Source of the DNA: Bacteroidota bacterium
Lineage (GTDB): Bacteria > Bacteroidota > Ignavibacteria > Palsa-1295
NCBI GenBank assembly: GCA_025363505.1
Contig: JANYDV010000203.1
Location: forward strand, 1 to 17,742
Direction: 5' to 3'
DNA length: 17,742 bases
Positions 1 to 9,133 of the stretch are shown piece after piece. Each line of letters begins with the position of its first letter. Within the stretch, counting starts at the first letter, position 1. A program made the position numbers and the translations under genes. Below the pieces are notes generated by a model that made no database searches, had not been told where the DNA came from, and worked only from the letters and a program-made list of their open reading frames with translations.

Positions 1-1013
1 CTTAAGAAGACCAAGTCTTTGAATAGCTTCTCACTCAAATTTGTCCGTCGTGGAGATTGAATCATTCCAGCGTACGAGAAGAATGATGAATGTGCATTGA
101 TCGAGAGATACTCACCACCGGCGAACGATACACCTGAGTGACTGCTATTCCCCGGGAATGGTACACAATACCATTGAAAGTCAGCTTTTGCAAGTGGTTT
201 CAAGAGCCACGCACCACTATAGAGAATTCCTAATTTACCTCGCTTAAAAAGATCATCAAGGTTCTTTTGTGTTTCAAGCACACCGACATCCAGTTGCTTA
301 ACATAGAACGTCAGTGCCTCAATATTTTCTTTCGTAGCGAATGAGGGCTTACCAGTCTTATCAAGAATCTCACCTCCGTTTGACCAAAATTGTGGCAAGA
401 TTTTTTTATATAGACGATGGGCGTCCGATCCATTCACACCAATGCCTCTGGCATCAGGCAACCCGTTAATTTTTTTCCCAAGCTGATACATTTTATCCCA
501 ACTGGATAGATCATCACTTGTCGAATCTTCCCCGATGGCTTTCGCAATCAGATTTTTATTGACAAAAAGCACTCTTGTATCAACAAACCATGGCAGTGCA
601 TAACTTTTACTTTGCCATACTCCCGGAATCCGTGAATATTCGGGAGTAGAATCAAATCGAGATTTGAGCAAAGTCATGTAGGAAAGATCTTCGAGCACTC
701 CGCTTGCCGAAAATTCCGAAATCCAATCACTTCCAAATTCTATCACATCCGGCGCAGTCTCGGCATTAAAGTTGATCATTAACTTTGTCTTACCATCACT
801 CCAACTGAGTTCCGAAACTTCGACTGCGATATCAGGATTTTCTTTTTTGAAATCGGCAATAACAGAATCCATTACTACTCGCTGACCGGGTTCACTCCAA
901 AAATGTGAGAAACGTAATACATTCGGGGCAATACCTCGATTGCAAGATAACATGAACACAGAACAAAGTAGAGCGAGACCGATGCGAAAAATACCTGAGT
1001 TAGTTTGCCTCAT
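1..1013 (-). CDS. Extracellular solute-binding lipoprotein of an ABC sugar-type importer (partial, C-terminus missing)
   Basis: My own translation from the ATG at 1013 is open to the window edge (337 codons; the 3' end is outside). The N-terminus has a charged start, a hydrophobic stretch and a lipobox-like MLSC (Cys at residue 24), so it should be a lipid-anchored periplasmic or surface protein. The body resembles family-1 solute-binding proteins: an early 'FSHFWSEPG' strand, 'TAPDVIEFGSDW', 'ALPWFVDTRVLFVNK', 'GIGVNGSD', then 'ILYSGAWLL' and 'SFAGGEYLSINAHS'. Such proteins capture oligosaccharides or other solutes for an ABC permease. The permease genes would be expected beyond the left edge but are not visible. 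About 15 residues follow 'SINAHS' before a helix-like 'LSEKLFKDLVFL', slightly longer than I expect for that loop. No Shine-Dalgarno precedes the ATG. The substrate cannot be told. Confidence 0.85.
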   Translation of the reverse strand, partial: MRQTNSGIFRIGLALLCSVFMLSCNRGIAPNVLRFSHFWSEPGQRVVMDSVIADFKKENPDIAVEVSELSWSDGKTKLMINFNAETAPDVIEFGSDWISEFSASGVLEDLSYMTLLKSRFDSTPEYSRIPGVWQSKSYALPWFVDTRVLFVNKNLIAKAIGEDSTSDDLSSWDKMYQLGKKINGLPDARGIGVNGSDAHRLYKKILPQFWSNGGEILDKTGKPSFATKENIEALTFYVKQLDVGVLETQKNLDDLFKRGKLGILYSGAWLLKPLAKADFQWYCVPFPGNSSHSGVSFAGGEYLSINAHSSFFSYAGMIQSPRRTNLSEKLFKDLVFL

Positions 1014-1015
1014 CA

Positions 1016-1075
1016 GCCGAGGTAATTCTAAAAAAAAGAGAATGATATATTCAATGCTTTTTAGAGAGCCTCGGC
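1016..1075 (-). repeat. Composite inverted repeat in the leader of the solute-binding protein gene
   Basis: Three nested pairs of arms share one centre. GCCGAGG (1016-1022) pairs with CCTCGGC (1069-1075). TCTAAAAA (1027-1034) pairs with TTTTTAGA (1058-1065). GAAT (1040-1043) pairs with ATTC (1049-1052). The internal loops of the outer step are almost symmetric (4 and 3 bases). On the minus-strand mRNA the 3' arm ends two bases before the ATG at 1013, so folding would cover the ribosome-binding region. No U-run follows the GC-rich arm, which argues against a simple secA terminator. The pairing is read directly from the sequence; a regulatory role is inferred. Confidence 0.4.
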
Positions 1076-1105
1076 AGTTTGAGTGTCGCAATAACATTAG
1101 TAATT

Positions 1106-4100
1106 TTATTGTCCCACACCGTGACAATTTTTATATTTTTTACCGCTGCCGCAAGGACATGCATCATTTCTTCCTACTTTAGGTGCAACCCTAATCGGAG
1201 TTTGCGGTGCCATCTGCCGCGGTGCTTGCGGCATTGTAGGCTCACCCATTTCCGAAGCCATCTCCGGTGACGCCATCATTGTTGAATGGTAATCGGGTTT
1301 GCTGGCAGTAACTCTGCGTGATGAAGCAGGTCGGGAAGGCATCATTCGTTTTGCAGCTTGGTCGGGTGCTTGTTGATCGACAGTAGGATAAAGTTTGAAT
1401 GCCATATCCAAAACACCGTCGCGAATAAAACCAAGCATCTGAGAAAACATTCTAAAACCTTCTTGTTTATATTCAATTAGCGGATCTTTTTGTCCGTAAG
1501 CACGAAGACCAATGCCTTCTTTCAATTCATCCATTTCGCGGAGGTGGTCGCGCCATTTTTCGTCGATCACCTGCAATGTTGCAAAGCGCTCAAGCGAAGC
1601 CATAATATCATGACCAAGCTGGTCTTCTTTGCGATTGTAGAATGCTTTTACTTCTTCAATAATCTGCGAAGTCAGCCCGTCTTTACCAGCTTTTGCCCAT
1701 GCCTCACGATCGATCAGCACGTCTGCCATAAAACGCATCAAGATCTCGGCGTGAATCTCATCATAGAGTCCTTGATCATATTTTGCTTCAACGATCTCGG
1801 CAACACTTTCGTCGATCATTTCAAAGATCTCGTCTTTGAGACGTTGCCCATAGAGCGCATGGCGACGGCGATCATAGATCACTTCGCGTTGTGAGTTCAT
1901 CACGTTGTCATACTCAAGCAAACGCTTGCGAGTAGCAAAATTATTTTCTTCAATCTTTTTCTGAGCACGCTCAACCGACTTCGTGATCATTGAGTGATTG
2001 ATGACTTCGCCTTCTTTCATTCCCATCTTCGACATCACTCCTGAGATTCGTTCAGATCCGAATAACCTCATGAGATCATCTTCAAGAGAAATAAAGAACT
2101 GCGACGACCCCGGATCGCCTTGACGCCCGGCACGACCGCGAAGCTGGCGATCAATGCGCCGTGCTTCGTGACGCTCTGTACCGACAATATGCAATCCGCC
2201 GGCATCGGCAACGCCAGCGGCGAGTTTAATATCCGTACCACGACCTGCCATATTCGTTGCAATCGTTACGGCACCCTTCTGCCCGGCATTCGAGATAATC
2301 TCTGCTTCGCGAGCATTTTGTTTTGCATTAAGAACATTATGGGGAATGTTCATTCGCTTCAGCATTCGAGCGATGGTTTCGGAAACTTCAACACTCGTCG
2401 TACCAACAAGTGTCGGACGACCGATCTTGATCATTTCCTGAATTTCTTCGATCAATGCATTATATTTTTCCCGTTTTGAGCGATAGACATTGTCGTTGCG
2501 GTCATCACGTTTTACTACGCGATTTGTCGGAATGACGACAACATCTAATTTATAAATTTCATAGAACTCTCCTGCTTCAGTTTCAGCAGTACCTGTCATA
2601 CCGGCAAGTTTTTTATAGAGTCGGAAATAATTTTGAAGCGTAACGGTCGCAAGTGTTTGCGTATCACGCTCAACTTGGACGTTTTCCTTTGCTTCAATTG
2701 CCTGGTGCAGACCTTCTGAGTAGCGCCTGCCGGGAAGCATACGACCCGTGAATTCATCCACGATCATTACCTTGCCGTCTTGAACCACATACTCAACGTC
2801 TTTTTCATACAAGCAATAGGCACGGAGTATCTGTGAGATTGTATGTAAACGATCAGAACGATCGGCATAGACGCGGGTCAGTTCATCTTTCTTGAGTTGA
2901 ATTTCTTGCGCACTCATCACATTGCTATCGAGTATTGATAGCTCTGTGGCAATATCAGGGAGCACAAACAAATCGCGGTCAGTGCCTCCGGCAGCAAGAA
3001 AATCTCTTCCCTTCTCGGTAATATCGATCTGATGATTTTTTTCTTCAGTAATAAAATACAGCTCCTCGTCAATCAGATGCATGTTCCGATTACTATCACG
3101 CATATATTCGAGTTCGGTGGTCTGCATCAATTTAAGCATATCCCCGTCGGAGAACATCTTCATTAGACGCTTATTCTTCGGCATACCGTGTTGGGCACGC
3201 ACCAGCATCACACCGGCTTCTTTGCGTTTATCGGCATCACCGGTTTTCAGAAGTTCTTCTGCTTCAGCTATGAACTTTGCAACCAAACTTTTCTGCGCAT
3301 TCACTAAGCGTTCAACTGTTGGCTTTAACTCATCAAACTTATGTTCCGACGCTTCGACAGGACCGGAAATAATTAGCGGAGTACGTGCTTCGTCAACCAA
3401 CACGGAGTCCACTTCATCAACGATAGCGAAGTAATGTGGACGTTGCACCATATCTTCGACCTGCGTGACCATATTATCACGTAGATAGTCGAAACCGAAT
3501 TCGTTATTCGTCCCGTAGGTAATATCAGCTGCATATTGCGGCTTACGATCCCAGGGTTGCATTGATTGTAAGATCTTACCAACAGTCAGTCCCAAAAATT
3601 CAAATATCTGTCCCATCCATTCAGAGTCACGCAACGCAAGGTAATCATTCACCGTAACCAAATGTACACCTTTGCCTGCAAGTGCATTCAAATATAATGG
3701 AAGTGTTGCAACAAGGGTTTTTCCTTCACCGGTTGCCATCTCCGAAATTTTGCCTTGATGGAGTACCACACCACCGATAAGCTGAACATCATAAGGGATC
3801 ATATCCCATCGCACTTCTTGCCCACCGGCTAACCATGTTTTGCCACAATGACGACGGCAAGCATCTTTGACTACAGCAAAGGCTTCCGGTAAAAGTTCAT
3901 CGAGCATCGCCGAGGTCTCGGAATAAATATCTTTTTCAAGCTCAGCAACACGATCAATAACATTCAACCGTTCTTCGTGAGGGATGTCTTGCTTCAATTC
4001 TTCTTGGAGTCGAACCAACTCATCTTCCATTTCTCCAATGGCTGAGCGAATACGTCCGCGAAACTCGTTAGTCTTCTCTCGGAGCTCGCTATCGGAAAGC

Positions 4101-4207
4101 GATGCGAGTTTTGCATACTCTTCGTTGATCTGATCAACGATCGGAAGTAGGCTTTTCACATCTTTTTGGTTCTTCGAGCCAAATACTTTTTGTATAAACT
4201 TCAGCAT
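1106..4207 (-). CDS. secA: Preprotein translocase ATPase SecA
   Basis: This is the motor of the Sec pathway, which drives unfolded preproteins through SecYEG. Visible motifs in the 1033-residue product are Walker A MATGEGKT (157-164), the DEVD helicase box (264-267), VDEARTPLIISGP (271-283), the helicase-2 motif MAGRGTDI, and a C-terminal zinc SEC-C motif CPCGSGKKYKNCH (Cys 1017, 1019, 1028, His 1029) that in other SecAs contacts SecB or the ribosome. Walker A lies about 50 residues later than in E. coli SecA because of a charged, helical insertion around residues 50-105. I recall such insertions in Bacteroidota/Chlorobiota SecA. A Pro/Met-rich linker precedes the zinc tail. I start at the ATG at 4207 ('MLKFIQKVFG'); an in-frame TTG nine bases upstream is less likely. 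No Shine-Dalgarno is seen. The gene stands 142 bases from the upstream phosphatase gene, so it may have its own promoter. Confidence 0.98.
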   Translation of the reverse strand: MLKFIQKVFGSKNQKDVKSLLPIVDQINEEYAKLASLSDSELREKTNEFRGRIRSAIGEMEDELVRLQEELKQDIPHEERLNVIDRVAELEKDIYSETSAMLDELLPEAFAVVKDACRRHCGKTWLAGGQEVRWDMIPYDVQLIGGVVLHQGKISEMATGEGKTLVATLPLYLNALAGKGVHLVTVNDYLALRDSEWMGQIFEFLGLTVGKILQSMQPWDRKPQYAADITYGTNNEFGFDYLRDNMVTQVEDMVQRPHYFAIVDEVDSVLVDEARTPLIISGPVEASEHKFDELKPTVERLVNAQKSLVAKFIAEAEELLKTGDADKRKEAGVMLVRAQHGMPKNKRLMKMFSDGDMLKLMQTTELEYMRDSNRNMHLIDEELYFITEEKNHQIDITEKGRDFLAAGGTDRDLFVLPDIATELSILDSNVMSAQEIQLKKDELTRVYADRSDRLHTISQILRAYCLYEKDVEYVVQDGKVMIVDEFTGRMLPGRRYSEGLHQAIEAKENVQVERDTQTLATVTLQNYFRLYKKLAGMTGTAETEAGEFYEIYKLDVVVIPTNRVVKRDDRNDNVYRSKREKYNALIEEIQEMIKIGRPTLVGTTSVEVSETIARMLKRMNIPHNVLNAKQNAREAEIISNAGQKGAVTIATNMAGRGTDIKLAAGVADAGGLHIVGTERHEARRIDRQLRGRAGRQGDPGSSQFFISLEDDLMRLFGSERISGVMSKMGMKEGEVINHSMITKSVERAQKKIEENNFATRKRLLEYDNVMNSQREVIYDRRRHALYGQRLKDEIFEMIDESVAEIVEAKYDQGLYDEIHAEILMRFMADVLIDREAWAKAGKDGLTSQIIEEVKAFYNRKEDQLGHDIMASLERFATLQVIDEKWRDHLREMDELKEGIGLRAYGQKDPLIEYKQEGFRMFSQMLGFIRDGVLDMAFKLYPTVDQQAPDQAAKRMMPSRPASSRRVTASKPDYHSTMMASPEMASEMGEPTMPQAPRQMAPQTPIRVAPKVGRNDACPCGSGKKYKNCHGVGQ

Positions 4208-4259
4208 AGTTAGCAATGTATATGTTCGATGAAATATGAAATATGCACTATGAATACAC

Positions 4260-4277
4260 TCGGATAGTACAATCCGA
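4260..4277. repeat. Short perfect dyad in the gap upstream of secA
   Basis: TCGGAT and ATCCGA are separated by six bases, about 53 bases upstream of the secA ATG. No T-run follows on either strand, so it is not a canonical terminator. It could be an operator or a leader hairpin. The rest of the 142-base gap (4208-4349) is AT-rich, with a small ATGAAAT direct repeat at 4229-4245. I found no exact TAnnTTTG promoter element on the minus strand there. Confidence 0.25.
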
Positions 4278-4349
4278 AATCCATACTATTTCAGAATCTC
4301 ATATTTTTTATGGAATAACAATGTCCGGCAGAAGCAAAGAATGGCGTTT

Positions 4350-5912
4350 TTAGCTCAAAAACCGCACCTTCCGTCCATAGACTTCTTCAAACAGAGTTTT
4401 CTTACGGTCGGCTCCCCATATTTCTAAGGTGGCATCACGTTGCAAGCCGCGCTTGAGGCGTAATTGCATTTCGACTTTGACCGATCCGACAGTGCAATCT
4501 ACGGCTCGAACGATACCGATGTTTCCGCGGTCAAGTCCTTCGGCAATTCTTAAAATGGCTGAGAGCTTCCTGACCAACTCTCTATCCTCATCACGATCGA
4601 GCATCAAAAATCCTTCGTGCTTTAGTTTTGGATGTGATTTTCGATGATACCTTGCGGTGTTGGCAATAATCTCGATTTCTTCATTGGTAAAACCCAAGAG
4701 ATCGGAATGACTAATAATATAATACGTATGAAGATGATGCTCCGAATGAGAAATATGATAACCAATGTCATGGAGTAACGCGGCATAAAAAAGATATTCT
4801 CGTTCTTTTGGACCAAGACGATGGAGTTTTCTTGTCTGGTCAAATATTGACAGTGCCAGACGCGCTACTTGTTCGCCATGAGCTTCATCATAGATAGAAA
4901 GTGTTCCAAGATGCCGCACACTTTGTTCACGGATGTTGATGATCTTCCTATGGGCAGTCCCATCACTACTACGATGGTGTCTGATATGGTCGTAAATCAC
5001 TCCTTCGCGAAGTGCAAAGTTACTCACAAGCATTTTCTTAACACCAAGTATCTTCATCGATTCTTCGAGAATCAATGCACCCCCTAAAATAATATCAGCG
5101 CGTTTTTCGTCAAGACCGGGAATTCGTTTTCTTTCGGCAATCGTTGGCGCCGCAATAAGCCGGCGGACTATTTCTCGAACTTCTCCGTAGTCGATCGTAA
5201 AATTATTCAGTCGAAGAGATGACGAACTCGCACCTACTTGCTTGCGGGTTAATGCAATCATCGATGCCACTGCTTGTACCGTACCACTTGAACCTGCAAC
5301 TACCTCAAATCCCAATTTTGTGACCTCACGTGCTGTTTGAGCAAGTTCTCCGATGATGTGATTCCGCGCTGCTTCGATGTCTTTAGAACTGGGTCGCTCG
5401 GAAAGTCTAAAATGTTTGGTTAATCGGATTGCACCAAGTTTATGACTCGTAATATATTTTGGGTTGCCACGCTCACCGAGCACATACTCGGTCGACCCCC
5501 CACCAATATCAAACACTAATGTACGTTTTGAATAAAGTGGTAGTGCTTGCAAGACTCCAAGATACACCAGACGCCCTTCTTCGAACCCAGAGACCACATC
5601 AATACGAATTCCAATTTCTACACGAGCCCTTCGAATAAATTCATCTTGATTCTCTGCTTCACGAATAGCACTCGTGGCAATGGCTCTGATTTCTTTTACT
5701 TTTCTCGCATCAATAATTGCCTTAAAACGCCGGAGGGCTGCAATACCCCTATCCATTGCCTCTGGGGTGAGGTATTTCATATCCGCACCGCTCTCACCCA
5801 AGCGCACCATATCTTTTTCGCTCGCTACAACACGAAACGAACCGTTCGGTGTGGTATCGGCAATGACAAGATGGAATGAATTCGTCCCAAGATCAATTGC
5901 TGCAATGCGCAT
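4350..5912 (-). CDS. ppx: Exopolyphosphatase / guanosine pentaphosphatase (Ppx/GppA) with C-terminal HD domain
   Basis: Ppx/GppA enzymes release phosphate from the ends of polyphosphate and/or convert pppGpp to ppGpp. The ASKHA (actin-like) fold shows in the phosphate-1 loop DLGTNSFHL (7-15), the second phosphate loop DIGGGSTE (135-142) and GSSGT (207-211). A C-terminal HD-type domain follows, with LLHDIG (379-384, His381-Asp382) and downstream conserved histidines, as in the long two-domain form; 520 residues fits that form. The start is the ATG at 5912, only 8 bases after the upstream gene's stop, so the two are probably co-transcribed. No polyphosphate kinase gene is in the window. Sequence alone does not decide between polyphosphate and pppGpp, so the symbol is a family-level label. 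Confidence 0.93.
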   Translation of the reverse strand: MRIAAIDLGTNSFHLVIADTTPNGSFRVVASEKDMVRLGESGADMKYLTPEAMDRGIAALRRFKAIIDARKVKEIRAIATSAIREAENQDEFIRRARVEIGIRIDVVSGFEEGRLVYLGVLQALPLYSKRTLVFDIGGGSTEYVLGERGNPKYITSHKLGAIRLTKHFRLSERPSSKDIEAARNHIIGELAQTAREVTKLGFEVVAGSSGTVQAVASMIALTRKQVGASSSSLRLNNFTIDYGEVREIVRRLIAAPTIAERKRIPGLDEKRADIILGGALILEESMKILGVKKMLVSNFALREGVIYDHIRHHRSSDGTAHRKIINIREQSVRHLGTLSIYDEAHGEQVARLALSIFDQTRKLHRLGPKEREYLFYAALLHDIGYHISHSEHHLHTYYIISHSDLLGFTNEEIEIIANTARYHRKSHPKLKHEGFLMLDRDEDRELVRKLSAILRIAEGLDRGNIGIVRAVDCTVGSVKVEMQLRLKRGLQRDATLEIWGADRKKTLFEEVYGRKVRFLS

Positions 5913-5920
5913 GGTTCGTA

Positions 5921-8900
5921 TTATTTTAAGTCAATTGCAGGTCGTTGATGACGCTCTGCTAATACATTAAATGCCGGAATGATCGTCGTTTCCATCCGTG
6001 ACATTATTGTGAACTGACGGTCGGCTACTGTCGAAAGCGTTTGATAGACATCGTAGTCTTGTTGGGTTGGCTTTGCGTCAGCGCTTTTGACGACATCATA
6101 TAAGATAGCAAGCTTATCATTGAGCCCGATCGGGAATCGCAACACATCTTCACCTGCTTTAATCTTTTTTTGTATTAACTCATCTTCTATTCTTCCCAGA
6201 GTATCCAAAATTGGTTTCGCCGCGTCTTTGAGTGGCTTTGCTTCAATTGTATCATGAAATCCCGCCAAATATCCATCGATGTTTCCTTTGATCTTCCGAA
6301 GACGATTGACGGTCTTATGGATCGATGATAGTTCATCACGAATCTTTAATGACAATTCTCTCTGTTGTAAAAGATCTGATTGCGCTACCGCTATTTTAGG
6401 GTACTCAAATACGTCTAATTGTTGCTCACCAAGCAGTGTATCTCCTTGCAACAATCGAACACTATATTTACCGGGAGTTACTTTGGGTCCGCTCAGTGAG
6501 CCCTGCAAGATTAAGCCCCCATCAACTTCAAGAGCATCAGCATATCGCAAATCCCACACAAAAACATTCATTCCGGAATCTGCAGGAATTATGCCGGGAC
6601 GTTTGATCTGTGAGTCTTCGTAAAATTCTTTTTTTATCTTGACCGGCTCACCTTTTTTATCTTTAGTACTCGAATACGAAATGATGGTGTCACCCTGATC
6701 TGAAAGAAAGAGCAAACGAAGTTCGCTGGCAGGCTTTTCTTTAAGAAAATATCTGATGATCGCACCATTCGGAGCGTTCTGTCCTTCGGTGATGGCAGTG
6801 TCAGCTGCCCCGCCGTCGATACGTAAAGTTTTTCTCGGAGCAAATAAATGATATTTTGATGATGCGATTGCGTCATCGAGTTGATACAGTGGTGTAATGT
6901 CATCGAGTACCCAAAACGATCTTCCATGAGTTGCGATCACCAGATCATTGTCACGTGCTTGGACTTGAATATCGTGAATAGGCGTGATAGGTAAATTTAA
7001 TTGCAATGATTGCCAAGAGCTGCCATCATTAAAAGAAACGTAAATTCCTGTCTCCGTACCGGCATATAATAATCCGCGACGATGCGGGTCTTCGCGAACA
7101 CATCTGGTAAATGCGTTCTCACCAATACCATCGGTTATTTGTTTCCATGATGCACCATAATCAGTTGTCTTAAAAAGATACGGGTGTCTGTCATCCCATT
7201 TATAGCGATGCGCAGCGACATAGCAAGTTCCGGCATCGTAATGCGAGGGCTCGACGATAGAAATAATTGCCCATTGAGGTAATGATGGGGGCGTCACTTT
7301 TTGCCAATGTTTTCCTTCGTCAGTACTGATATGGACAAACCCATCATCCGTCCCTGCCCAAAATAATCCTTTTTTTATTGGTGACTCGGCAAATGCAAAA
7401 ATGTCAGGATAAGTCTCAGCGCCGGTATTATCTTTCGTAATGGGTCCACCGCTTGAGCATTGCATTTCGCCTTCATTTCTTGTGAGATCCGGACTGAGAA
7501 TTTCCCAACTCTGCCCTTGATTAGTTGTGCGATGAACAAATTGGGATGTTACATAAATCGTTTTTGAATCAAAAGGAGAAAACGAAAGCGGAAACGTCCA
7601 CTGGAATCGATATTTTTTCATACAAGACCCTTCACCAAGTCCTGACTCAGGGTACACCGAGATCGCTTGATATTGATCTATCGATTTGGTGTACTTGCTT
7701 AATTGACCGTCATATTCACCACCATAGGTGATGTCCGGGTTATTTGGGTCGGGGACGATATATCCTGCCTCGCCACCGGCTACCCCATACCAATCATTCC
7801 TTCCGATAGCACCACCGGTCGTTCTGCTTGATATTCTGATCGAGCCCCAGTCTTGTTGCGCCCCATAAATATTATACGGAAAATCATTGTCAAGATTGAC
7901 ATGATAAAATTGTGAGGTCGGCAGCGATTGTTTTGACCATGTCTGCCCGCCATTAAATGTGATTGCAGCACTCCCATCACTGGCAATAATAAAATTATCC
8001 GAATTTTCGGGGTTAAACCACATATCGTGGTTATCACCATGTTCTTGCCCTACCTTTGAAAAGGAGTGTCCACCATCAACTGATTTCCAAAATTCAACAT
8101 TCATCACATAGACCACATCCTGATTTTTGGGGTCAGCAAATACTCCACTAAAATACCAAGGGCGTTGTGTGAGATTATTGTTTGTATCGATTTGCGACCA
8201 TTTTTTTCCTCCATCATCCGAACGAAACAATCCACCATGTACATTTTCGATCATCGCAAAAATTCTGTCGGGGTTCACCGGAGAGATTGAGATACAGATT
8301 TTTCCTATAATACCTTTTGGCATTCCGGGATTGTGTGAAAGCAAACTCCAAGTGGTACCGCCATCGGTTGATTTATAGAGTCCACTGCCATCACCCCCAC
8401 TGGTCAGCGACCATGCTGTACGATTTGCCTCCCAAAGTGAAGTGTAAAGTATTGCGGGATTTGTAGGATCAAATTTTACATCAATTGCGCCGGTACTGTC
8501 ATCTTTTGATAAGACTTGTTGCCACGTTGTACCGCCATCAACAGTTCGATATAATCCTCGTTCTTTATTTTTGCCAAAGACTTGACCAAGTACCGCAACG
8601 AAGGCAATATTTGGATTGGTTGGATGGATGATTATCCTTCCAATTGAATATGAATGTTCAAGTCCGATGTGTTTCCATGATCTTCCGGCATCGGTTGATT
8701 TATAAATGCCATCACCGAGCGAGAGCGTATTTCGAATCGCAGCCTCGCCCATACCAACATAAATGATATTTGGGTCACTTGGTGCTATTGCAAGCGCACC
8801 AACCGAGCTTGAATGGAATGTAGTATCGGAAATCGGGAACCAGGTATTGCCTCCATCTTCGGTTCTCCAAACTCCACCACCCGTAGCCCCCATATAATAG

Positions 8901-9091
8901 GTGAGAGGCTTGCCCTTGATCCCACTCACACTCAAACAACGACCACCTCTAAATGGACCGATCGAACGCCATTTGAGTCCTGAATATTGTGATTTAGGAT
9001 AAACAGGTGTAGCATCTTTTCCTGAAGATGTATCTGTAATCAAACACACGATAAATACAATAGCAATAACAAAACGACTGAATGTACGCAT
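5921..9091 (-). CDS. Secreted sortilin/VPS10-like Asp-box beta-propeller protein
   Basis: The product is a 1056-residue exported protein of the 'VPS10/sortilin N-terminal, BNR-repeat glycosyl hydrolase-like' family. An N-terminal signal peptide (1-24, hydrophobic FVIAIVFIVCLI) precedes the mature part. I count eleven Asp-box-type motifs of the S/T-x-D-x-G-x-x-W form, some degenerate: residues 77-84, 132-139, 183-190, 241-248, 291-298, 337-344, 380-385, 523-529, 589-596, 642-649 and 688-693. This implies one or two large propellers up to about residue 735 ('THGRSFWVLDDITPLYQL'). The last ~300 residues have a beta-rich part, then charged helices. Asp boxes are structural, so enzymatic activity cannot be assumed. 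I see no type IX sorting domain and no lipobox. I start at the ATG at 9091 because the signal peptide follows it directly; an in-frame TTG at 9130 would add 13 residues. The spacing suggests co-transcription with the phosphatase gene. Confidence 0.85.
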   Translation of the reverse strand: MRTFSRFVIAIVFIVCLITDTSSGKDATPVYPKSQYSGLKWRSIGPFRGGRCLSVSGIKGKPLTYYMGATGGGVWRTEDGGNTWFPISDTTFHSSSVGALAIAPSDPNIIYVGMGEAAIRNTLSLGDGIYKSTDAGRSWKHIGLEHSYSIGRIIIHPTNPNIAFVAVLGQVFGKNKERGLYRTVDGGTTWQQVLSKDDSTGAIDVKFDPTNPAILYTSLWEANRTAWSLTSGGDGSGLYKSTDGGTTWSLLSHNPGMPKGIIGKICISISPVNPDRIFAMIENVHGGLFRSDDGGKKWSQIDTNNNLTQRPWYFSGVFADPKNQDVVYVMNVEFWKSVDGGHSFSKVGQEHGDNHDMWFNPENSDNFIIASDGSAAITFNGGQTWSKQSLPTSQFYHVNLDNDFPYNIYGAQQDWGSIRISSRTTGGAIGRNDWYGVAGGEAGYIVPDPNNPDITYGGEYDGQLSKYTKSIDQYQAISVYPESGLGEGSCMKKYRFQWTFPLSFSPFDSKTIYVTSQFVHRTTNQGQSWEILSPDLTRNEGEMQCSSGGPITKDNTGAETYPDIFAFAESPIKKGLFWAGTDDGFVHISTDEGKHWQKVTPPSLPQWAIISIVEPSHYDAGTCYVAAHRYKWDDRHPYLFKTTDYGASWKQITDGIGENAFTRCVREDPHRRGLLYAGTETGIYVSFNDGSSWQSLQLNLPITPIHDIQVQARDNDLVIATHGRSFWVLDDITPLYQLDDAIASSKYHLFAPRKTLRIDGGAADTAITEGQNAPNGAIIRYFLKEKPASELRLLFLSDQGDTIISYSSTKDKKGEPVKIKKEFYEDSQIKRPGIIPADSGMNVFVWDLRYADALEVDGGLILQGSLSGPKVTPGKYSVRLLQGDTLLGEQQLDVFEYPKIAVAQSDLLQQRELSLKIRDELSSIHKTVNRLRKIKGNIDGYLAGFHDTIEAKPLKDAAKPILDTLGRIEDELIQKKIKAGEDVLRFPIGLNDKLAILYDVVKSADAKPTQQDYDVYQTLSTVADRQFTIMSRMETTIIPAFNVLAERHQRPAIDLK

Positions 9092-9133
9092 AAATAATGA
9101 TGGTAGAATCCTACAATACAATGTTCTCAAACG

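Noticed and set aside
1..120. Possible frameshift near the end of the visible solute-binding protein
   Set aside because: The unexpected 15 residues after 'SINAHS' first looked like a shift, but the other two frames hit stops within this stretch and the same frame resumes a plausible helix, so a longer loop is the simpler reading.
1490..2479. Plus-strand open frames inside secA (1490-1894 and 2120-2479)
   Set aside because: They lie fully within the well-conserved SecA coding region on the other strand and read as shadow translations with no domain pattern.
4344..4365. Imperfect palindrome GCGTTTTT..AAAAACCGC over the ppx stop codon as a terminator
   Set aside because: The stem is almost all A/T with a bulge and no U-run follows on the minus strand, so it is unlikely to terminate.
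5547..5970. Plus-strand open frames over the ppx start and the propeller gene end
   Set aside because: Both overlap well-supported minus-strand genes and look like shadows; no promoter or ribosome site is seen.
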